DNA of 64,000 nucleotides from Nocardioides luteus (GTDB taxonomy: Bacteria; Actinomycetota; Actinomycetes; Propionibacteriales; Nocardioidaceae). Made by a program: the position numbers and the translations under genes. The stretch is from contig NZ_JZDQ02000024.1 in assembly GCF_000960475.2 (NCBI RefSeq), positions 34,558-98,557 of the forward strand, read 5' to 3'. The notes beneath the pieces are model-generated. The model made no database searches. It was not told the DNA's origin and saw only the letters and a list, made by a program, of their open reading frames with translations. Below, piece by piece: positions 58,487 through 64,000 of the stretch. Position 1 is the first letter of the stretch. Each line of letters opens with the position of its first letter.

Positions 58487-59238
58487 TGACCGTCACTGCT
58501 GACCGCGGCGCAGCCGCGATCGACGTACAACAGCTGCACAAGTACTTCGGCGACAACGAGGTGCTCAAGGGCATCGACTTCCACATCGGCCGCGGCGAGG
58601 TCGTCTGCGTGATCGGCCCCTCCGGGTCCGGCAAGTCGACCCTGCTGCGCTGCGTGAACCTGCTCGAGCAGCCGACCAGCGGCACGATCCTGGTCGAGGG
58701 CGACGAGATCACCGACCCCGACGCGGACGTGGACGCGCTGCGGGCGCGGATCGGGATGGTCTTCCAGCAGTTCAACCTGTTCCCGCACATGACGGTGCTG
58801 CGCAACCTGACGGTCGCCCAGGAGAAGGTGCTCAAGCGCGGTCGCGCCGAGGCCACGCAGGTCGCCCGGGCCAACCTGGAGAAGGTCGGGCTCTCGGACA
58901 AGGCCGACGCCTACCCGGCTCACCTCTCCGGTGGCCAGCAGCAGCGCGTCGCCATCGCGCGTGCCCTGTCGATGAACCCCGACATGATGCTCTTCGACGA
59001 GCCCACCTCCGCGCTCGACCCCGAGCTCGTCGGGGACGTCCTGGCCGTCATGAAGGACCTCGCCTCCGAGGGCATGACCATGATGGTCGTGACCCACGAG
59101 ATGGGCTTCGCCCGCGAGGTCGCCGACAAGGTCGTCTTCATGGACGGCGGTGTGATCGTCGAGGAGGGCCTGCCCGCCGACGTGCTCGGCAACCCGCAGC
59201 ACGAGCGCACTCAGGCGTTCCTCTCCCGGGTGCTCTGA
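58486..59238 (+). CDS. Amino-acid ABC transporter, ATP-binding protein
   Basis: A 250-aa ABC ATPase with Walker A GPSGSGKST, Q-loop MVFQQFNLFPH, signature LSGGQQQRVAIARAL, Walker B MMLFDEPTSALD and switch His in VVTHEMGF. Starts in the TGATG junction at 58486. With the two upstream genes it completes the GlnQ-type importer. Confidence 0.95.
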   Translation: MTVTADRGAAAIDVQQLHKYFGDNEVLKGIDFHIGRGEVVCVIGPSGSGKSTLLRCVNLLEQPTSGTILVEGDEITDPDADVDALRARIGMVFQQFNLFPHMTVLRNLTVAQEKVLKRGRAEATQVARANLEKVGLSDKADAYPAHLSGGQQQRVAIARALSMNPDMMLFDEPTSALDPELVGDVLAVMKDLASEGMTMMVVTHEMGFAREVADKVVFMDGGVIVEEGLPADVLGNPQHERTQAFLSRVL

Positions 59239-59240
59239 GA

Positions 59241-59276
59241 CTGGATGTTCACCGACATACCTCGGTGAACATCCAG
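59241..59276. terminator. Perfect 15-bp hairpin shared by the ABC operon and the MFS gene
   Basis: CTGGATGTTCACCGA (59241-59255) and TCGGTGAACATCCAG (59262-59276) pair perfectly with a CATACC loop. It starts 2 bp after the ABC gene and includes the last codons and stop of the converging MFS gene (WMFTEVCR). It is also a member of the ACCGAGGTA palindrome family. A likely bidirectional terminator. Confidence 0.8.
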
Positions 59277-60430
59277 CGCGCCACCGGCGCAGTGACCGCC
59301 GCGAGGACGAGGCACAGACCGGTGCCGGTGAGCCAGACCGTCGGCACGGCGTGTGACAACAGGCCGGTGGCGAGCACCGGGCCGATCGTCTGCGCGATCC
59401 CCCAACAGGTCCCGTACGCCGCCAGGTAGCCCGCTCGCGACGCGTCGGTCGCCAACCCGGCCACGAGCGCGATCGATGGGCCGAGGAGAAGCACCTCGCC
59501 GAGTGCCACGATCCCGGAGCCGACGGCGAGGAGCGGCAGCGGTGCTGCGTACGCGACGACGGCGAAGCCGACGGCCATCAGGACCAGTCCCGCGCGGATG
59601 AGCGTGAACGGCCGGGCGGCGGCGCCGCGGAGCAGGCGCTGGCCGGCGACCGTGACCAGCGCGGCGACCACGAGGAGCCAGCCGGTCGCTGCGGCGTCGT
59701 GGCCGCGGGCGGAGACGGTGAGGGGGAGCGCGATCGTGCTGAGGATCCATGCGGTCGCGAACCCGGTGCCGAGGGCGAGCATGATCAGGAGCCGGCGGTC
59801 GCGCCAAGGACTCCGGCCGCGTCGCTGCGGGCCCGCCACCCGGCCACCGGTGTCGCGGACGAGGGCGAGGACGAGCCCCGCGGCGCACAGACAGGTGACC
59901 GCGTCGGCGACGAAGAGCAGGCGTAGGTCGACGCCGCCGACCAGAGCCGCCAGCGCTCCCGCCGCCACGCCCGCGACGGCCATCGCGGCCCCGTAGAGCC
60001 CGTACGCCTGCGGCCGCCGCTCGACCTCCACCGACTCCGCGATCAGCGCCTGGGAGGCGGGCTCGTAGATCTCGTAGGCCAGCCCGAGCAGCGTCGCGCC
60101 GACCAGCGCACCGCCGATGCCCGGGGACGCAGCGATGACCAGCTGTGCCGCCGCACAGGCCACGAGTCCCGCGACGATGGTCGGGCGACGGCCCACGGTG
60201 TCGGCCATCCAGCCGCCGAGGAGCCGTGACGGGATGGTGGCGGCGCCGAACGCCGTCACGACCGCGCCGGCCGTGGCGAGGGATGCGCCGTGCACCTCGA
60301 CCAGGGCTACGGCCATGAACGCCATGGCGAACGACCCCAGCCGGTTGACCGCTCGGGCGATGACCAGCGCGACGAGCGACCGCGGCCATCTTGCGCGTTG
60401 GTGACTGGCCAATGGTTGAATGACGGTCAT
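59249..60430 (-). CDS. MFS transporter
   Basis: A 393-aa twelve-helix major facilitator (RLLGGWMADTVGRRPTIVAG in loop 2-3). It looks like a drug or metabolite exporter. The ATG at 60430 is divergent from the CGNR regulator gene with almost no spacer, so the regulator probably controls it. Its last codons lie within the hairpin. The substrate is unknown. Confidence 0.88.
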   Translation of the reverse strand: MTVIQPLASHQRARWPRSLVALVIARAVNRLGSFAMAFMAVALVEVHGASLATAGAVVTAFGAATIPSRLLGGWMADTVGRRPTIVAGLVACAAAQLVIAASPGIGGALVGATLLGLAYEIYEPASQALIAESVEVERRPQAYGLYGAAMAVAGVAAGALAALVGGVDLRLLFVADAVTCLCAAGLVLALVRDTGGRVAGPQRRGRSPWRDRRLLIMLALGTGFATAWILSTIALPLTVSARGHDAAATGWLLVVAALVTVAGQRLLRGAAARPFTLIRAGLVLMAVGFAVVAYAAPLPLLAVGSGIVALGEVLLLGPSIALVAGLATDASRAGYLAAYGTCWGIAQTIGPVLATGLLSHAVPTVWLTGTGLCLVLAAVTAPVARWMFTEVCR

Positions 60431-60452
60431 GAGTGCGACGGTAGATCCGGCG

Positions 60453-61034
60453 ATGGTGACTGGTCAAATACATTTCGACAGTCACGTACACACGGTGACC
60501 GATCAGGCCTGCAGACTCGTCAACGCGCTGACCCCCGGTCACGACGGCACCCGACCCGTCGAGCCGCCACCCGAGGGGCAGCGGGCCCAGATCGTCCACG
60601 ACCTGCTGGCCCGACCCGACTACGACCCGCGGGTCGACGAGTCCGCCGCCGACGGGATGGTCACCCTCGCCGAGTCGCTGCGGGTCGTCTTTCAGGCCGC
60701 GGCGAGCGATGACCTCGACACCGCGGCGACCACGGTCAACGGGCTCCTGCGGGAGATGGGCTCCGTCCCGCAGCTCGACCGGGCCCGCGGAGGCGGTTGG
60801 ACGCTCCACTTCCACGGTCGCGAGCCCGGCCTGGTCGTCGGCTGGGGTGCCGGGATCGCCGCCGGGCTCGCGTTGGCGATCGGCTCGGACCTCGCCGGCC
60901 GGCTCGGCGTTTGCCAGGCGGCTCCCTGTGACCGCGTCTACGTCGACACCTCCAAGAACGCCGGCCGCCGCTTCTGCTCGACGCGATGCCAGAGCCGTGT
61001 GAAGGCTGCCGCACACCGGGCCCGCCAGAGGTAG
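60453..61034 (+). CDS. CGNR zinc-finger regulator (ABATE domain)
   Basis: A 193-aa protein with an N-terminal ABATE-type domain and a C-terminal CGNR zinc finger: CQAAPCDRVYVDTSKNAGRR, then FCSTRCQSRVKAAAHR, giving four Cys and the basic tail. The start is unclear. ATG 60453 (VTGQIHFDSHVHTVTD) fits the usual family start; ATGs at 60420 and 60429 would overlap the divergent MFS gene. GGTGACTGGYCAA occurs twice as a direct repeat (60399 and 60455). Probably it represses or activates the MFS gene. Confidence 0.78.
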   Translation: MVTGQIHFDSHVHTVTDQACRLVNALTPGHDGTRPVEPPPEGQRAQIVHDLLARPDYDPRVDESAADGMVTLAESLRVVFQAAASDDLDTAATTVNGLLREMGSVPQLDRARGGGWTLHFHGREPGLVVGWGAGIAAGLALAIGSDLAGRLGVCQAAPCDRVYVDTSKNAGRRFCSTRCQSRVKAAAHRARQR

Positions 61035-61038
61035 CGGC

Positions 61039-61917
61039 GTGCGAACTGATCCCGGGACAGTGGACTGGTCGGCGGCCCTCGAGTGGGCCCAGGAGAAGCT
61101 GGGGGATCCGGCCGGTGACGTACGGCGCCTCTCCGGTGGCTGGACCTCGACCATGCTCGCGATCTCGGGCGACGGCCACGAGCCGGCGGTGCTCCGGCTG
61201 ATGACCAACGAGCCGTGGCGTACGCACGGCGAGCCGCTCACCACCCGGGAGAGCGAGATCCAGCGGATGCTCGCGGCCACGGACGTGCCGGCGCCGAGGT
61301 CGCTCGCGCTCGACGCCACGGGTGAACGCTGCGGGCATCCTGCCCATCTGATGACACTGCTCCCGGGCAGGATCGAGCCGCAGCGCGACGACGCCGCCTC
61401 GCTCGTCCGGTTCGCGGAGCTGCTGGCGAGCATCCATGCGATCGAGGCGACCATCGACGTACGCAGCTACCAGTCGTGGGCGTGGGAGGCGAAGTTCGTC
61501 GTGCCGGCGTGGGCCACAGATGCGGGTCTGTGGGAGGACGCGTTCGCGCTGCTGCGCGGCGAGCCGCCGGCGTACGAACCCTGCTTCATCCACCGTGACT
61601 TCCAGCCGCGCAACGTGCTGTGGGATCGCGATGAGATCACCGGTGTCGTCGACTGGGTGGAGACGTCGATCGGACCGGCCTGGCTGGACGTGGCCCACTG
61701 TGCGACCAATCTGGCGATCATGCACAGCAACGAGGTCGCGGACCGGTTCGCCGATGCGTACGTCACGACGACCGGTCGCCCGCCACAGCCCTACTTCGAC
61801 GTGATGGACGTGGTCGGCTTCCTCCCGCCACCCGGGAGGGCGTCGTTCATCACCGATCCGGCCGAGCTGGCCCGCCTCGAGCAGCGGCTTGCCGTGGTCC
61901 TGCCGAGATGCCGCTGA
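61039..61917 (+). CDS. Aminoglycoside phosphotransferase (APH) family kinase
   Basis: A 292-aa APH/choline-kinase-fold protein: nucleotide-loop LSGGWTSTMLAISG, catalytic FIHRDFQPRNVLWD (Asp) and metal motif GVVDWVE. Such proteins phosphorylate small molecules; resistance function cannot be claimed. The GTG at 61039 follows the regulator stop by 4 bp, so it is likely in the same operon. Confidence 0.86.
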   Translation: MRTDPGTVDWSAALEWAQEKLGDPAGDVRRLSGGWTSTMLAISGDGHEPAVLRLMTNEPWRTHGEPLTTRESEIQRMLAATDVPAPRSLALDATGERCGHPAHLMTLLPGRIEPQRDDAASLVRFAELLASIHAIEATIDVRSYQSWAWEAKFVVPAWATDAGLWEDAFALLRGEPPAYEPCFIHRDFQPRNVLWDRDEITGVVDWVETSIGPAWLDVAHCATNLAIMHSNEVADRFADAYVTTTGRPPQPYFDVMDVVGFLPPPGRASFITDPAELARLEQRLAVVLPRCR

Positions 61918-61949
61918 GCCCGGCTTCGGATGCCAGTAGGGTCGGCGGC

Positions 61950-62660
61950 GTGCCCACGCCTGACGACTACTTCGTGACCCTCGGTGAGCTGCAGACCGGG
62001 TTCGCGGCCGCGCTGAAGCAGGCCGACCCGGACCTGCCGGTGCCGTCCTGCGACGACTGGTCGGTCGGAGACCTGGCCGACCACCTGGCCGGGGTGCACC
62101 ACTGGGCTGCGGCGATGGCTCGCGACGAGGTCGAGGAGCCGCTGCCGGTCCCGTTGGACCTGGTCGCGACCTACGAGGCGCAGGCCGCCGAGCTGCGCGA
62201 GACGCTGTCCGGGCTCGGGCCGGAGGCGACCGGCCGGATCCTCAACGGGCTGACCGAGGACGGCCGTGGGCCGGTCTCGTTCTGGTACCGACGCCAGGTG
62301 CACGAGACCCTCATCCACCTCTGGGACATTCGGACCGCGCTCGGGCTCTCGGCGCCCGAGGCGACCGCGGAGCTCTGGGCCGACACCGTCGACGAGGTGC
62401 TGACCGTGATGTACCCGCGGCAGGTCGCCCTGAAGCGCACCCGCAAGGTCGTCACCCGCATCGAGCTCACCGCCACCGACACCGGCGACACCTGGGCGAT
62501 CGGAGCACCGAACGCGGTGCAGAAGGTCTCCGTCACCGGATCCGCTCGCGACCTGGCGCTGCTGCTCTGGGGACGTACGTCGCCCAAGACCGCCGAGCTC
62601 ACCGTCACCGGTGACGAGGCCGCCCTGGCCGAGGCGCTCTCACGCGCGCTCGTCCCGTAG
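61950..62660 (+). CDS. Maleylpyruvate isomerase family mycothiol-dependent enzyme
   Basis: A 236-aa DinB-like protein with metal-binding histidines in DHLAGVHHWA and HETLIHLWDIRTALG, the pattern of actinobacterial mycothiol-dependent maleylpyruvate isomerases and mycothiol transferases. Actual reaction unknown. The GTG at 61950 (PTPDDYFVTLGELQTGF) is used since earlier in-frame codons lie over the spacer after the APH gene. It converges with the second MFS gene and overlaps it by 21 bp. Confidence 0.85.
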   Translation: MPTPDDYFVTLGELQTGFAAALKQADPDLPVPSCDDWSVGDLADHLAGVHHWAAAMARDEVEEPLPVPLDLVATYEAQAAELRETLSGLGPEATGRILNGLTEDGRGPVSFWYRRQVHETLIHLWDIRTALGLSAPEATAELWADTVDEVLTVMYPRQVALKRTRKVVTRIELTATDTGDTWAIGAPNAVQKVSVTGSARDLALLLWGRTSPKTAELTVTGDEAALAEALSRALVP

Positions 62661-63863
62661 CCGGGCGAGCCGAGAGAGCCGGTCGCGGTCGGCCCGGCCG
62701 GTCCAGTAGCCGACCCAGACCGCCCCGGCGAGCGAGAAGAGCCCGAGCGCGACCGGCGCGGCGGCGATCGAGAAGACCGCGGCCAGCCCGGAGACCAGGA
62801 GCGGTCCACCGGTGCCGCCGAGGTCGCCGCACAGCCGCCAGCCGCCGAGGAACTGGGCGCGCCCGTCGGCCGGTGCGGCATCGGCGCCCATCGTCATCAC
62901 GATCCCCGAGCCGAGACCGTTGCCGACGGCGATCAGCGCCATCACCGCGCCCAGGCTGAGCGCGTCGTGGGTGAGGGGGAGGAGCAGGCAGCCGACGCCG
63001 ACGGCGAGCACCACCGGGATCGCCACGACCTGCCGCCCGCGGCGGTCGAGGAGCCAGCCGCCGGGGAGGGTGAGGGCGATGTCGACCAGCGCGGCGCCGG
63101 CGAAGAGCAGGGACACCACCGAGGCGTCGAGGTGGATGTGATCGGCCCACAGCGGGAGCAGGCCGGTGCGTACGGACCGCGAGATCCCGATGATCACCAC
63201 GGCCACCCCGAGCGTGGCGAAGGTCCGGCGGTGCGCCCACAGCACGCTGCGTACGCTCAGGTGTCCCTGCTCGCGCGTACGGGTCCGGCCGAGCTCGGGC
63301 ATCCAGCCGCCGATCACCGCCGAGCACAGCGACATCGCGGCCGCGAACAGGAAGACGACCGGCAGTCCGAAGAGATGGATGAGGCCGGCGCCGAGCAGCG
63401 GGCCGACGAAGACCCCGAGCCGGAACGACCCGCCCAGCAGCGACATCGCTCGTGCCCGGTGGGAGAGCGGTGTCGCGTCGATGAGGAAGCCCTGCCGCGC
63501 GATCAGGAACGCCGTCCAGCTCATCCCGCTCACGAAGACGGCGATCGCGAGCACGGCGACCGAGCTGCTGAGGAACGCCACGGTCATCGCCACCGCGTCG
63601 AGCGCGCCGGCCCCCATCAACGTACGCCGCTCGCCGATCCTCGCCACCAGGGAGCCCGCGGGCAACGAGGTGGCCAGCGACCCGATCCCGAGCAGCGCGA
63701 CCACGAACGCGGCCATCGACGCGTCCGCGCCGAGGTCGGAGGCCCGCAGGGCGAGCACCGGCATCACCGCGCCGTGCCCCATGGAGCTGACGATCGAGGG
63801 CGCGTACGCCACCACCGCGATGTCTCGGAAGCGGAACTCCTGGGTCGTCGTCTCCGTCGTCAC
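62640..63863 (-). CDS. MFS transporter
   Basis: A 407-aa twelve-helix major facilitator (AYAPSIVSSMGHGAVMPVLA, LVARIGERRTLMG loop), different from the first MFS. Starts with GTG at 63863, immediately after AAAGGG. Just upstream (63875-63900) an AT-rich stretch (TTGGTAACGAATAAGG on the minus strand) can serve as promoter. Exporter function is inferred. Confidence 0.86.
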   Translation of the reverse strand: MTTETTTQEFRFRDIAVVAYAPSIVSSMGHGAVMPVLALRASDLGADASMAAFVVALLGIGSLATSLPAGSLVARIGERRTLMGAGALDAVAMTVAFLSSSVAVLAIAVFVSGMSWTAFLIARQGFLIDATPLSHRARAMSLLGGSFRLGVFVGPLLGAGLIHLFGLPVVFLFAAAMSLCSAVIGGWMPELGRTRTREQGHLSVRSVLWAHRRTFATLGVAVVIIGISRSVRTGLLPLWADHIHLDASVVSLLFAGAALVDIALTLPGGWLLDRRGRQVVAIPVVLAVGVGCLLLPLTHDALSLGAVMALIAVGNGLGSGIVMTMGADAAPADGRAQFLGGWRLCGDLGGTGGPLLVSGLAAVFSIAAAPVALGLFSLAGAVWVGYWTGRADRDRLSRLARLRDERA

Positions 63864-63910
63864 CCCTTTACTCTGCCTTATTCGTTACCAAGGCTCACTA
63901 TTTTTATTGC

Positions 63911-64000
63911 TGCGCGAGACGACCGGAGCGAGGTCGAGCGGCGAGCTTGCTCGTCCGCTCGCGCCGAGCGAGGGAGTGACCGCGCGAAGCGCGGAGACGG
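63911..64000. repeat. GC-rich palindromic intergenic repeat (cut by window end)
   Basis: This stretch is full of GAGCG/CGCTC units (GAGCGAGGTCGAGCGGCGAG, CTTGCTCGTCCGCTCGCGCC, CGCGCGAAGCGCG). A related block follows nusG at 50941-51015. It contains no gene. It is probably a dispersed palindromic intergenic element. Confidence 0.45.

Noticed and set aside
1..64000. Many long open frames antisense to, or out of phase with, the genes listed (for example 45438-48515 plus strand, 1025 codons).
   Set aside because: High GC content removes stop codons from shadow frames. They have Arg/Pro/Gly/Ser-rich composition with no family motifs and overlap genes with clear families on the other strand or frame.

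Overview
The window is chromosomal DNA of a high-GC actinobacterium, most likely a Nocardioides-like member of the Nocardioidaceae. The reasons are the GC-rich third positions, the many GTG and TTG starts, genes that overlap by 4 bp or share TGATG, a mycothiol-type maleylpyruvate isomerase family enzyme, and the order rpmG - MaoC - MaoC - murB ... tRNA-Trp - secE - nusG ... rplK - rplA, which is actinobacterial. The genus is an inference and no search was run.

Layout. 1-6385: purine-ring salvage operon (gcl, glxK, a fumarylacetoacetate-hydrolase-family protein, allB, allE, an SDR) that carries allantoin towards glycerate phosphate. 6472-8852: LuxR-type and LysR regulators and a second SDR. 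9013-13070: lipid-modification operon (a flavin oxidoreductase fused to DUF1365, a cyclopropane-fatty-acid-synthase-type methyltransferase, and a decayed DUF1295 gene). 13160-20908: accessory region with an XRE regulator/SLOG pair, a TetR regulator, a three-gene ATP-grasp RiPP (graspetide) cluster, and an unrecognised two-gene cassette lying between two tRNA-like remnants. 20974-29533: ankyrin lipoprotein plus secreted beta-propeller, a two-component system, LysE-type exporter, serine hydrolase, metallophosphoesterase and a Fic protein. 29552-31132: two tandem secreted paralogues, each with the same 12-bp palindrome upstream and a hairpin terminator downstream. 31381-40046: membrane protein, DMT transporter, glycosyltransferase, pirin, ROK kinase with LrgA/LrgB-type genes, amidase.

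40121-56859 is a housekeeping block: tRNA-Thr, tRNA-Met, rpmG, two MaoC dehydratases, murB, a two-component system, rlmC, two DUF4190 proteins, an adenosine-deaminase-family gene, an aminotransferase, tRNA-Trp, secE, nusG, then rplK and rplA. Three minus-strand genes (glycosyltransferase, GH13 glucosidase, lysozyme-like transglycosylase) separate nusG from rplK. 56886-59238 is a polar amino-acid ABC transporter operon. 59249-63863 holds two MFS exporters, a CGNR zinc-finger regulator, an APH-type kinase and the maleylpyruvate isomerase family gene.

The strongest candidate for an interesting specialised system is the graspetide cluster (16105-18465): an 85-aa precursor, its ATP-grasp ligase, and a PIMT-like methyltransferase expected to install an aspartimide. 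Other points of note are the unknown two-gene cassette at 18723-20314, the tandem secreted paralogues, a 50-bp-arm inverted repeat upstream of the MaoC genes, and a dispersed palindrome family of the type ACCGAGGTAnnTCGGT.
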